Source of the DNA: Acanthopleura granulata | Lineage: Eukaryota; Mollusca; Polyplacophora; Chitonida; Chitonidae | Length of the DNA stretch: 64,000 nucleotides | Direction of reading: 5' to 3' | Assembly: GCA_016165875.1 (NCBI GenBank) | Contig: JABBOT010000002.1 | Coordinates: 36,917,868 to 36,981,867, forward strand | In this document: piece after piece, positions 1-12,408 of the stretch | Layout of the letters: each line of letters opens with the position of its first letter | Numbering within the stretch: the stretch's first letter is position 1 | The notes under the pieces: model-generated | Databases searched by the model: none | Told to the model about the DNA's origin: nothing | What the model saw: only the letters and a program-made list of their open reading frames with translations | Translations under genes and position numbers: made by a program

Positions 1-645
1 CACTAATGGGTGTATACATGAAATATGGATTACTACAGGAAAATATCGTCTTCCATGAAGATCACTGGAAACCATGCAGCTACCTCCTACCCATGTAACC
101 TATATGTCGCACGCGGAAAAGTTCTCCAATATAACTTGCCACAAATTGATGGTTTACTCTGGTTTCCCACAACCATAATGTATTGGCTGCCATTGTTTAA
201 ATGAAAGCGTCTTGAATATGGTGTTAAACAACAGTTAAAAAAAAATAACAATTAGTCCTAATGTTAAGTGTCTTTAATTCTCTAACCACTGTCGCAAACA
301 AAAATCATCTTCATGCAGATATGGTTAAAATATCAGCCTCCTTGATATTTTGGTGTATTCACCTACCAACATTTATATATTCACCACTATCTCCATGTAG
401 GATCATTTCACCCAAAGAGTATATTGAATTTCTGTAGCTAGGACAAAACATATATCAATCAACCACAGAGAGCTAAACACTCAACAGCATATAATCCCCC
501 CAACAGACACAATACGCCTTCAGCCCAGTTTCATGGTCCCTCTCTTAGAACTAACATTTGTGACCAGCTTCTTTCACGGCACTTAAATGTCAGCACTTAA
601 ATCGGAACTTTCTTACTGAAACGTCACTAAAACTTCCACACTTAC
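1..645. other. Left edge, presumed opsin intron
   Basis: Sequence downstream (minus sense) of the opsin loop-3 exon, starting with a GTAAGTGT donor. I looked for a TM6/TM7 exon with the retinal lysine and found none, so the remaining opsin exons probably lie further left. Confidence 0.5.
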
Positions 646-3600
646 AAACCATGAGGCCAATGGTCTTCGCCATCTTCTTCTCGATCTTGAGATTTTTGCG
701 CGCCACTCTGCTGTTCATGTCCCAAACCCCGCTACGGGACACAGAACGCACCTGGAAGTTGAAAATACTGCTGCACAAATGGTTTAAAATAATATTATAA
801 AGGTCTTCAGATTCTATGAATTTCTGTCATCAATTGTACACTGTAAATTTTGATGTTTAACTTATAAACACTTTTATGCATCAGATATTAAACCCTTGGG
901 GATTATAGTATTATAGTATAGACCTACAGGTCCCTATACACGTTTTAGTAACTCCTGTTTATGCTTAAATATATGTGTACACTTATTAAGCACGTTTCTT
1001 TGAGGTTTAATCACCAATTAAACGTGTTGGGCGTTGCTCATTTTACACTGTATAAGCAGCGGATTCAATCCCATTGGATCCGATTTTAGCGGCCAGTCAA
1101 CTGTTACAGTACATAAGCGGTATGATACGATGGATCTCTTTGATAACCTTTCCCTTTGTAGTGAATCAGAAAACAAGTGACACTCTTCCTGCTTAACATT
1201 CACTCTTTTCTTCTCTTCTACATAAGATTTAAAATGTCCTTTAACATTATTTCTGTGTGAATCCAGACCGCCTGCCGTCAACATCCACGGGTCGGACTCC
1301 AGTGTCAGTGCACACGTCACATACAACGTCCACGGTCAGACTCCAAGGTCTCTGCACAAGTCACATAAACGTCCACGGTCAGAGCCCAGGGTCTACACAA
1401 GTCACATACAACGTCCAAGGTCGGAGCCCAGGGTCTTCACAAGTCACATACAACGTCCACGGTCGGACGCCAAGGTCTCTGCACAAGTCACATACAATGT
1501 CCACGGTCGGATTCCAAGGTCTCTGCACAAGTCACATACAACGTCCACAGTCGGACTCCAAGGTCTCTGCACAAGTCACATACAACGTATGATTTGACTT
1601 TTGACCATTGACGTTTGATTTTGGCCATGCATGCATATATTCCTCTTTGTACCTGGGATGGACAAGTTATTTGCGTTTGTGTTGGGCATGAAATCACATT
1701 ATTTGCACATGACACCATATATTACTCACTTCACCTATATTGTTCCTGAATGTCTGCGCTTGTTACTCTTCTTTATATAAGCTTGTACATTCTTGCTATC
1801 AGCATAGTCTTCCTCACGACTACATCAGTGCCGAAATACAGAACATCAAAAATTACCAGAACATTAATTCGGAGTTACAGTAATTTTGTTCTAAACAAAA
1901 CTTTAGTTGTACTTAATAACATCGAAAAGATTCTCCGGGTGCCATATATAACAAAGCGGTAAAAGCGGATGTAAAGTGTGATAATGACTGTCTGACTGTT
2001 CACGCGTTACACAATGTATCTACTGTCCGTGATACCTGCATGACTTTACCCACAGGTGTTCGATTCATACCATGAACAACAGTTGAGATATTCAGTATGG
2101 AAGATATCTGTCGCTTCCGAACAGTAAATTGTATGTAATCTTTACTTTAACTATTGTAGCTAAAATCTTAACAAGACTTTTATGTATAATTATCAGAGGC
2201 TATAATGGAACACTCATCGATACTCATGAGAGAAACAAAATTGTCCGCCATTTCCAGCGATCGTAATTATCTTATCCTTCAGCAGCAGCTCTCCCTGACG
2301 ACCCTCGTCTCGAACGCTTGCTGAAGTAGACCAGACATCATCTTAATATCGCCTATTCCCTCTGTGATTTCGCAATTACTTCGCGACCATTTTGCTTCAG
2401 AATTCAAATCAGAACATGTCGATTAACCCACGCAATTTAGCATAATCACCGGTAATAGCTCGCTCGTTCGTGTTCTCTTGTGACTTGTATTATCAGATCT
2501 CTGTATTAAAAACATTTTTTCTGAGTTCATAGACATTAAAATGTACATTTTAGAACACCCTAAAAAATCTCCCTTATCCGATAGATCGATAAAAAATGCA
2601 ATTTGTCACCATTCATGGAACGAATCTAGAGGAAGTTTTTTTCGAGAGTAACAGTCTTTGATTTGTGCACGAATAATTTGGATTCTTAGAACTTCTTATG
2701 GCCAGATGATGAAGTTAAACTTGGCATGAAGCCAATGACCTCAAAATATTATCATAAAAAATATCTGGGGTACTTTCTGAGTAAATTCAAACTTGCCATC
2801 ATCCATTCTCATGAACAATCATGAATGTCGATTGAATTGAAGTGACCGACTTTGTCTAACCGATATTTTCCCAGTTTTGCCACAAATTGTACTTGGACAC
2901 GTCCAGAAGGTAAAATGACTTAGGACCTTACTGAAAGGCTTAACTAGACATGTAAACCATGATAATATACTAGTTCAGCTCCGCGGGCGAGCTTCATGTC
3001 CAGTCTGTCCAACTGACGGGACTTGTCTGAGGTCTCAATGCCGGACTTTGACACAGCCGCTGCATTGGCTCATTATTCTGCGTTAGGACACTAACAACTA
3101 GGCCACGGAGGCACCCTCGAAATGACTGAGGGTTAACGCCACCATACACTTGTAAAGTATATTGATATCAACACCTGCATCATGTACACTCTAACACACG
3201 CAGGATACTGCGAACGGTATATTGTTGTATATTGTAGAAAGAATGCTTTACCATTTTCAAAATGAAGTAATCTTCTTTATGATATAGGCCCTAGAAAGAA
3301 TACGTGACAGGAAGCGAATGTCATGTTGGTGCACCTAAGACAAAACTACTGTTCATGCCGTGAACTTGTGACTGGACATACTCTGACTGAGATGTGTCTC
3401 ATACTTACCGTCATAAAGACGTGGTAATAGGAATAGACCATGACAAGAATGGGCAAAAAAAACCCTAAGATGAAGATGGTCAGGGTGTAGCTGATGTCCA
3501 CGGGGTCATCACTCTGCCAGACCACACCGCAGGAGGTGTGAGCAGCCTCCAGCCCATACTCGCTCCAACCGAAAAACGGGGACACGGCCCAGAGAAATGC

Positions 3601-4092
3601 AATAAACCAACTTAGAGCAACGCAACAGCCAGCAACTCGATGAGTGATGTTCGCTGCCGACAGCGGTTTGGCTATCACAATGTATCGGTCAAGCGATATC
3701 CAAGTTAAATTGTAAATTGAAGCCATTCCTAAGAAATAGACGACGAAGGCCTCCCAGGTACAACCGATTTCCCCCCAGAGCCATCTTTTGGCCAGACTGG
3801 AGGTAGAGGCCAGGGGATTACCCAAACATGACATGAGAAAGTCACTGACCGCCAGAGAGATGATGAACATGTTGGTTGGTGATCTCAACTGTTTGTGTTT
3901 GTAGAAAACAATGAGAACACTGCCATTTTCAAAAAACCCCAAGAATCCGACAACACATAACACTGAGCCGATTAGATAGTGTCCTAGAGGCGGGAAGTAA
4001 GGCGCTTCGTGGCGGGAATCAGCGTGTGGGCTCGGGGTGACAAATGAGCTCACGTTGGACATAAGTCCGCTGCCGTTAGAGAAAGATGACAT
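646..4092 (-). CDS. Opsin, 5' coding part (TM1-TM5 and third cytoplasmic loop), truncated by window edge
   Basis: Rhodopsin-class GPCR that would bind retinal in a photoreceptor membrane. Two coding exons are seen: 3409-4092 (228 codons, phase 0 end) and 646-751 (106 nt, phase 1 end), joined by canonical GT/AG sites. I chose the ATG at 4092 because it gives a short N-tail with NGS and NVS glycosylation sites directly before TM1; the frame stays open upstream to 4401. Landmarks from this Met: TM1 about 38-62, SPTN loop, TM2 with LAVSD (D84), disulphide Cys111 and Cys188, LDRY at 134-137, GWSEYG before ECL2, TM5 with FFLPI at 211-215. Glu114 aligns with bovine position 113 and Glu182 with 181. 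Exon 2 carries a basic loop ending KKMAKTIGLMV, typical of loop 3 entering TM6. TM6, TM7 and the retinal lysine are not in the window. The style is closest to group-4 opsins (peropsin, neuropsin, Go-type), but the class is not certain. Confidence 0.85.
1258..1592. repeat. Minisatellite, about 43-bp unit, about 7 copies
   Basis: Tandem units containing GTCACATACAACGTCCACGG and CCAAGGTCTCTGCACAA recur at about 1316, 1359, 1402, 1444, 1488, 1532 and 1576. The unit is not a multiple of 3 and the open frames through it are repeat artefacts. Lies in the opsin intron. Confidence 0.85.
3016..3117 (-). repeat. tRNA-headed SINE fragment
   Basis: Read on the minus strand it starts GCCTCCGTGGCCTAGTTG, the same head as the full-length SINE near 46.5 kb, but the body and tail are missing or heavily diverged. 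Old insertion in the opsin intron. Confidence 0.65.
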
Positions 4093-5595
4093 TATGACGA
4101 TTTTCGTGAGCAATGTCTCCAATCGTAAATGGTGATAACCAACTCTGCAGACGACAAGACTATATGCTCGCCTCTTGTGATCAAGGCTACCCCCTTCTCT
4201 GTGGTACCTTGTCAGGAAGGTGTGGTCGTTGGACGGAGAAGTCCATGAAGTGACGCAGATGAACGCTGAACATCTGAAACTAACAAGGTAAAAACAATCA
4301 CCATTATGAGTGCCGACAGTGCGTGACTTTACACTGACAGTAATCAAGTAAACACGAACATTTCTTACCAACAAATTCAATACCGGAATTTCTGACTGCA
4401 TTACCTGATTGGAATGAGAGATACGATTTCATTGAGAAACCATCGGTACTAATTACTAATTTCTGTAACCTTAAACATACTTACAGCTTCTTTGTTTGAT
4501 AGGAGCTGACTTCAGACATATATATATATATATACATATATATCTACGTGTTGAATGTTATGAATACGATATGAAACCACGAGGATGGTTCGGAAGTCAC
4601 AATACTGGAGAATAGGCCTACAACGTGGAAGCAGGTCATTTGTCCTTTACTGACTGCTATGAGGTAATCAGGTATTCAACAGAATACCAATTGCTTCATG
4701 CACCTGACTCTATAAAGTTCGTTATGAGCTGTCGCCGCCAATAGTTTTATTGATTTCCTGCGCTGCAGTCATTGCTCAGTACATTGTCCTCCGTCACTTG
4801 ACTGTGTTAATATTGCACAAATGAATTATGTAATTGATTGATACGTACGATTCTGGTATTATACAACACAGCTTCGAAACCAAGGGAGACATCTAGCCAG
4901 CAAGACAATCACCGTCTCGTAATTTCTACTGGTATAGCGATTGACTGTCGTCAATAATCAGTTGTGACATTATCGATTTCCAATTCACTCTTCGGTTTTA
5001 AAGACTGATCAGAAAGCATTCTGTGTTCGGTTTGCTCATATCCGAACTACCTCATGACATATCGGGGTCATTTGTACTTTAATGGCTTAATAACAGTAAC
5101 AGTAACATTTAAGTAGCCTAACTCTCTTAAAATCACAGTTTTCTATTCTAGTTGTATCCCATTTGATACCATCCAGTTTTCGCGATCCTCTTTTATTAGA
5201 TCTGTGACGGTGGAAAATGTTGTAATCTTCCAGTGATTATTAGGTTGTATGTAAAATTGCAAGAGAAAGATCCAGACTTTCCGCTTGTGATTAGCAGTTA
5301 TCCTCAGCTCTAACACACCGTTAATTGAAGAATACTGTGCATAACTGTGTGTAAAACGATCCTTATCTCATTAAGAAGTTTTAAATGGCTCTCGAGACAT
5401 TAGGCCCAAGCTTTAAATATTAACACAAGACCAAACTATAAGCCGTTGACGTGTACTGGATTGCACCCGTACACCGCGGGTTTGTTACCTCAGAAATAGT
5501 AAGTCAGGCTTTTATTTCTCTCGATTTGGATGGAAATTTATGTATCTATCCGTTACAGTTTGGCGGTGTTCCATATCTAGATCCATTCATTTTGA

Positions 5596-5729
5596 AGTGA
5601 TCCCTCAACATTTCCATGGGTTTTCCTTGGGCTCTGCCCGGTTTCCTCCCACCATAATACTGGTCGCCGTCGTATAAGTGAAACAGTCTTGAGTATGGCG
5701 TAAAACACCAATCAAATCAAATCAAATCT

Positions 5730-5765
<36 letters not shown>
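5596..5765 (+). repeat. SINE 3' half with (CAAT)n tail
   Basis: Carries the 3' body shared with the full SINE copies (GGTTTCCTCCCACCATAAT, then GTATAAGTGAAA, then GGCGTAAAACACCAATCAAA) followed by a CAAT/TCAA simple repeat. The tRNA-like head is absent, so this is a 5'-truncated or decayed copy. Confidence 0.75.
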
Positions 5766-7264
5766 GCATTTCCAGACAGGACACCAAGGCATATAATATT
5801 TCGTTTCACTTGTCACAGTACGTATAGCAGAGTAATGTCTCTTGGTCGGAATTCATCATACCATGGAAGGTGATTGTTCTGTATGTAGTTGGAGAAGTTG
5901 TACATTTAAGTGTAGTAGAGGATCGCTCTGTCGTTTTCTATTCAATAATTTGGGAAATACGACATTTAGAAGACGGTCTGTCTTCGCAAGGGGTGACTGT
6001 TCAAACGTGGCCAGAAGATGAAAAAATACAAGTTAGAGACGGGAAAATACTAGTTTTCTAGTGTGGGGGAATGGGGCACGTTTGTAGGCCTACTCAGCAA
6101 AACAGGATGGTACATGGTTTTCAAATCTTCGATCAAAGTTACTGCAAATTATCCAAAGTTGGGAAGAATGTGGTCATTCAAAACACATCTTGGAAAGGAA
6201 AAAAAAATTAAGAATATACCTGTATATCCACCATTTACAGTGGATGTATTTCATTCCTTAATATGAAAATAAATCAATAACATTGACATGATCCAAGTCA
6301 AAACCCTGTTATAGAACATCATTCAGGATACAAGAGATATATTAGTTCTTCTGGAACGGCATGCTCAGCATACACAACTGGGCGTATAACACGCCAGGGT
6401 CATTAGAGAATACCGCCAATGGAAAGCCACAGACCATCAGCTTTCTGTTCACATTTACCCACTGAAGTGTTATGACTATACCCTTACTAATTTGAAAACT
6501 GCACCATTTCTTTCTTATCTCAGTGGAGAAATTGTAGGAGGCTAGGTTTTACGGTTCTGTACGGTCATTAAAGTAATTTGTTTGTAGTTTCCGATCGATA
6601 GAAGCCAGGGAGAATTGTTTTTTGTAATATATAATTTTGTGCCACTAAGAAGCATTTGTGTCAAGCCCAAAACTCGACATCACCTTTTTGCCTCGAGTTT
6701 GTACAAGTTAAAAGCTCCTTTGAAAACTCCACGTCGCGTTACAAAACACAGCGTCGAGTTTTAAATGTGCCTGTAATCTGCAAAAACTCGGCGCACAAAG
6801 TCAATGTAGAGTTTTGAAACTCGACGTCGATTTTCGGGCTATTTTAGTGCTATTTTAATGCCACAAAAGGAACACCATAGTTACACTTACAACGTTTGTG
6901 ACCCACTCGTGAATGCTTTTGTAACTCCACTTCCAGTTTTCCTGAAAGCCAAAGATTTCTCGACTCTTCCTATCTTTTTACATGCTGTAAAACGGATTCT
7001 GTAAAATGGACATTTTGTTTTTCTTTACATCGATTTTCAAAAGTTTGAACTTTATTTTTATGAAGTTATTTTAGTAAAACGCAATTTTCCTGAGTAAATT
7101 ATTCCTTTTAAAGATCTGAAATTCAGTAATTATACATCGGGACTAGAGCTCTAGTGTGTCGTAACCGGCCTGAGTCTTACGACTACCTACATGTACCGTG
7201 AGGACAACTAGAAAACGTCACTTGCTGGACAACGGAGTGCATGAAAACAGGTGTGCATCATCTG

Positions 7265-7545
7265 GTGTGGTTTCCGGTCTAAGGTGCGAGGATTTCTGGT
7301 GTGGTTTACAGAGTCAGGTGGGAGGATTTCTGGTGTGGTTCACAGGGTAAGGTGCGAGGATTTCCGGTATGGTTTACAGGGTATGGTGCGAGGATTTCTG
7401 GTGTGGTTTACAGTGTAAGGTGCGAGTCTTTCTGGTGTGATTTTCAGAGTAAGGTGCGAGGATTTCTGGTGCGGTTTTCAGAGCAAGGTGCGAGGATTTC
7501 TGATGTGGATTTCAGGGTAAGGTGCGATGATTCTCTAGGTTATTC
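7265..7545. repeat. Minisatellite, about 38-bp unit, about 7 copies
   Basis: Degenerate tandem units of the type AAGGTGCGAGGATTTCTGGT followed by GTGGTTTACAGGGT. The period is about 38-39 bp, and the open frame through it is a repeat artefact. Confidence 0.8.
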
Positions 7546-9650
7546 TCAGTTTTCTCCACCCATAAACATACCCGTGCGAGGGAAATATTCTTGAGTAGCA
7601 TACGTACATGTTTTAAAACAACAATCAAATAAAATGAGAACATGTTTTGGTCCAGCTGCTAAAATGCACTTTGGCGTGAGCTGCTGTGCCAGAAAACACT
7701 TTGTATCATATTCAAACACCACGATGCAAGATGAGGCAAACTGCATGTGGACCTAGATCATGCGCTAAGCTTTGAAGTCTCAGGGCATCCATTGCTGCCA
7801 TGAGCACACAATTTAGTTCTGGGAAAACAAAGCATTTTTGTTTTGTATAATATTCGAGCTATTGTAGCAGAAAACCACGTAACTGCATGAATGAAATTGA
7901 TCCTGGTAGACTGTGGCTTTAGGGAATATGGAAAATATTTAAACAGGTTTCACCTTGATACCTTCGTTTCTTCATTCGCCACGGTATTGCTGAAAAATTG
8001 CGGGGGTGGCAGAAAGCCATAATCATTCAGTCATTTCTTCATTCTAGTGCGCAAAGAAATTGAGATCGAGCGCATTGTAGAACATCCAGCCAACGGTTTG
8101 TGATTCGCTGTTCCCCTGCTATATGTTCTCCTACTGCGTGAAAATAACGAAACGTAATAGATCAACCAGGGAAAAATATTTCATGGAGTTGTCTTTTCAG
8201 TTGTTGGTATTTTACGTGACAAACGTTTCATAATGAACTCAGAATGGACAATCTATTTCACACCGCGATAGATTTAGGTCACAGTATGCTTTACACTCCT
8301 TTATCCTTGTCGGTTACATATTCACCATTCTATATAACTTATATTTGTACAGAGAAAAATGAAAGTTTACATTACCAAGACTTCACAATACGCCGAAATT
8401 CAAGGTAGATGAGGGGCAACCATTGTCAGATGAAAAAGGCAGTTTGTAGACGTGGAATTCTTGGCCTGACACTGTAGGTATTCGAACATGTTGCCTTCAA
8501 GTCCAAGGTCAAGTTCTACATACGCATCTATATATACGCATACAATCTAATGTGAGTGCTATGTACTTATTTCAACCTTCTCTGTCGCATTCTTGTCAGA
8601 TTATTCTAATTTGCCAAATGCCTTGGCTAATAGCCCTGACCACTTACCTGTCACCTGTAAGAACGAGAATGGCAAAGAATGGCGATAAACCGAGTTGGAT
8701 CTGTCCGGAGGATGAGTGATTCATATCCAGATTTCAGTCACTAGCATTCTTACTAACTATACGCAAAGCAAACCACAAGCTTGTACAAGTCCTTGGGAAT
8801 GGCAATCGTCGATTTGATGACTGGCTTAACCACAGATCATCACCTGGTTGTTCTGATCTTGCTGCGACCGGTGCATGATTGCTGGAAGCTTACATGCACA
8901 ACGCATATATATTTATTACCTGAACTGCAAAATAATTCACGCTGGGTCTACATATACGTTATACAACCCAATTAGGTCCAAGGCCAATGTACTTCATCAG
9001 TAAATGTATATAGCTATTTATTCAAAATTAATGTGAGTAGGAAGCTGTAATTTATTTCATACAGTAAGACAGAAAGGCTTCCCAACGTGATGGTCTTCAC
9101 ACTAAAGGCCGCCCTATCAGGTAACGCTAGTCTAACATTTGTCCATTTATAATTGCATAATTAAATTATAGAATATGTACACAGCTGTAAATTTAGCAAA
9201 AGTCCACATAATCCAACACTCTGTAGCCTGACATTTCAGTGATTGATTTTCAAATAGATGACAGCCTAAATAGTCAAACCATTATGATGACCTTCGGAGT
9301 GTATGCATTGTTAAAGTGCAAATCAATCAATTGGTGGGGAGCAACGGAATCTCTGAATTTCACAGACTTCGGATCAATCATGCAAAGGTGGCCATTCGAG
9401 TCAAAAAGGCAACCGCGGTTTCCAAGGGGATAGCCATTTTTCAATATCATTCGGCAAACTTCAAAAGAGATAAATTGATTTACCTTGCACGAGCTCGCGA
9501 GATAGAAAAAAACTCCATCTAGCTAGATTCAAAGATCAAAGGAAATATGGCAAGGAATGTGCTATTTTGATTTTGTTTGTTTGCTTCGAGTTTGAAATCG
9601 CTTTCAACAATATTTCTCTCATATCACGAGGGGGTATCCGTATACTCCAG

Positions 9651-9976
9651 GACTTAAGCTCGTGTCGTCTTGTGGTGCCACCGTGCAGAACGGAACCTTC
9701 ATGCAGTCTGAACTAGAGATTATACATCAGGTGCATGGGAGAAACACCAGAGAGGGTCAATTTACAATCTTTGCTCTTTCCAAGAAATCCTTTCAATTCG
9801 GATACACAAATTTATGTGTGTCTACATGCAAGCCTTTACTAACAGCGGATTATTTTTCTACCATAATCATGGTATATGACCCAGAGTATTTCAACCAACA
9901 AAACCACAATAATAACATCACAACATATACAAGTCTCATATTATACATTCTTGCTGCTATGGCTTTTATTCTCTGA
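9651..9976 (+). CDS. Candidate terminal exon of an unrecognised membrane or GPI-anchored protein
   Basis: Open frame of about 108 codons to the TGA at 9974-9976, preceded by an acceptor-like ATACTCCAG at 9642-9650, followed about 205 bp later by AATAAA. The product has three cysteines in its first two thirds, an N-glycosylation motif (NGT), then an Asn-rich spacer and a final hydrophobic run of about 15 residues ending in IL. That arrangement fits a GPI-attachment signal or a short C-terminal membrane anchor. A possible upstream exon with similar non-repetitive coding texture starts at 9239 after TTTCAG, but its donor is weak. I do not recognise a family and found no first exon. It could be a chance open frame; treat as a lead. 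Confidence 0.33.
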
Positions 9977-10181
9977 TAAACTTACCTTTCACGGATACCG
10001 TCACTGGGAACTTTCAGTAAATTAGATCACGCTTCATAAACCTTCTGCGGTGGGGATTTCGTCTACGTATGCTCGTGAAACTGTTTGGAGGGGAATTTTA
10101 AAAGTATCTTGTCGAATGTACGAGCGAATAGTGAACTCTGTATAGCCTGTCGAGTTGATGTACACTAATTATGATGTTGTG

Positions 10182-10187
10182 AATAAA
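10182..10187 (+). terminator. AATAAA poly(A) signal after the 9.65-kb exon candidate
   Basis: Canonical hexamer 205 nt after the stop codon at 9976. Its position supports the idea that 9651-9976 is a terminal exon but does not prove it. Confidence 0.35.
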
Positions 10188-12408
10188 ATGTTCTTGACAG
10201 CATTCTGTCCGTGCCATCAGACCACCCGCCGTTTACCGGTGTCTCGTTCAGATTAATTAAAATGAGAGCATCTCACAGTTTCTGTGAATGTCAACTGTTC
10301 CATCATTGAAATGCACCTAGCTCTCATTACTTATGGCATCAGTAACAACATCAGCACTGCGTGATCTCCGGTTCAGAGCAGCCCAGCGTCTGCCTCATCA
10401 GCAATAATTAACGTTCAGAGATTGGCAACAATTTCCCTCTCACCTTCTGTGTGGTGTGAATGACACCATGTCATCTTTCACACAATTTAGATACCTGCTT
10501 ATAAACACAGGTGTAAGCGGTTAAGGAATTACCGTACATGTGTCTTTGGAAGAGGCCTGCACAACTCCTGAACATATATTTTTGTTTCAGTTTCAGATAT
10601 TTAGTAGTGTCGATTTTTGATTTATGCTCACAAAACGGTAGAGCGTGTATAACTAAGCGGTGAATAGCCTCAATATCATTATTTGAAGTTACATCATGGC
10701 ACATGCCGGGAATTCAGTTCATCACATCTCAGGCGAATGTTAATGAAGAACAGATACAAATACGAGTTAATCGGGATAAGGACGATTGAATTCCTTGGAA
10801 ATGTGCGGAGATCGGATGCACTGCAACATTAAGCATCTTCATTAAACATTAGACATTGCCATCCTCCAGGCCACTGTCCTGTTGAAGTCAGTCAAATTTT
10901 ACTGAATCATTCCGATGCTATCCAAATACAACGGAGAACTTGATAGTCTTGGGTCGGATGAGATTGTACGGCTGACAGTCTCCAAGAAAACAACCGATAT
11001 TTACCCAACGGCAAGACAGCTTATTGAGACAACTACGAAAGAACCGTCCCACTTTGCCATATGCAAGAAGCTGTAAAATACAAACACATTGACTTCGTGA
11101 ACTCAAACGTCATCTCGCTGATGATAGGAAGACCCCCACTTCAGATCGCCTATGCACGTGAGCACTTACATAAGTTATAAAATGTATAAATATACCCTCT
11201 GCACATACGTATTCTCACCATTTTCTTGGATAATTCAGTCGTAATTCTGTAATTTCCTTCCTGTACACCGTATGTGAAAAGATCTGTTTTCCTTCATATC
11301 AGGTATAAAAATCGAATGGCTTCTCTTTGTGAACGGCCCTTGGACGGTAGTGACATGGAGTCCTGTAGTTTAATCATAGCTGTATCTGACCGCCAATCGG
11401 ATTTCGGCTGCCTGAAAAAAGTCGGTGTAATGTAAAAAAGGCGAGTTGTTAAGACACCCGTCCTGTGCAATTTTGTTTGCATCACATAAACTGGGGAATA
11501 TTATATTTACATCCCTAGAGAAATCGTCGTTTTTAAGACTTTTGTGCCAGCATCGACTGTTCGGGGTTGTAGCATCACATTGTATGGTGGGCTTGACATG
11601 CCCTTACCTGGTAACAAGATATTAAGAAAGTGGCTGCAAATGGGACATCAATTTTTGCGTAACACTCAGCTTTAGACATGCTGAACCTTGCGCATGCTCA
11701 ATCAAATGATCAGAACACTTTCAGATTGAAAATACTTAGTTTATGATAAGCTAAGCAATGTAGTCTGCACATATTGATTCATTCCAAAATCGTTTTGCAC
11801 GATCATATCATACAAAACTTATACGTTGAGCAAACGTTGTTTTGATGTTACAGCCCGGGAGCGGTAGAGCACACACGTATATTTTTCTTCGGTAGACTTA
11901 AGTCCAAACAGACATTGCGACATATAATGTTAGCAATGACTCCTCAGATGTTACATAAATTAGTAACCAAAGTCATATTGGCAGCCAAATAACAATTCCT
12001 ATATCAACATCAGTTCAAATCCAGGCGAATTTCGAAAAGACACTCTTCGGCGTAACGTCATTACCACCATTGTTGCGAAAATGCAATGCGGCTTATATTA
12101 GCCTTTCGTGCTTAATAGCCTAATACTGCAAGCTATATATGTATGACAAAGCGGCAATCAGAAGTTGAGAATACTTAGATTTATTCAATATACAGAATAA
12201 TGAATATCTTCCACCGACCCTAGCAAATACAGTCAACTATCCAAAATGTAGAGGAATCTGCAGAGAAACTTCAGACATCTCCTCGCCTGTGTCATTCTCA
12301 TAAAATTGTCTTCAACCCATTTCAGACTCGTACGAAGGCTCCAAGCTGTATAATTTAAGCTGATACACTTGATAAAATGGCGCGCATTATGTTCGTAAAT
12401 GTTTAAGT

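Larger units (their letters stand above)
752..3408 (-). other. Large opsin intron
   Basis: Intron between the two opsin exons, bounded by a GTAAGTAT donor and a CTTCCAG acceptor. It holds a 43-bp minisatellite (about 1.26-1.59 kb) and a tRNA-like SINE fragment near 3.0-3.1 kb. Otherwise AT-rich sequence with no further exon recognised on either strand. Confidence 0.6.
4402..9650. other. Intergenic, upstream of the opsin
   Basis: No convincing gene. Contains a short TA/CATA microsatellite near 4.5 kb, a SINE 3' fragment near 5.6-5.8 kb, an open stretch at about 5847-6061 considered separately, and a minisatellite at about 7.27-7.55 kb. The opsin promoter and any 5' untranslated exon should lie in the left part but are not identifiable by eye. 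Confidence 0.5.

Noticed and set aside
1257..1592. 111-residue open frame with repeated TSHI/VTYNVHG words
   Set aside because: It is the translation of a 43-bp minisatellite in the opsin intron; the unit shifts frame and there is no start or splice context.
3346..4401. Using the far upstream start at 4401 for the opsin
   Set aside because: It would add 103 residues unlike any opsin N-terminus; the Met at 4092 gives a normal glycosylated tail before TM1.
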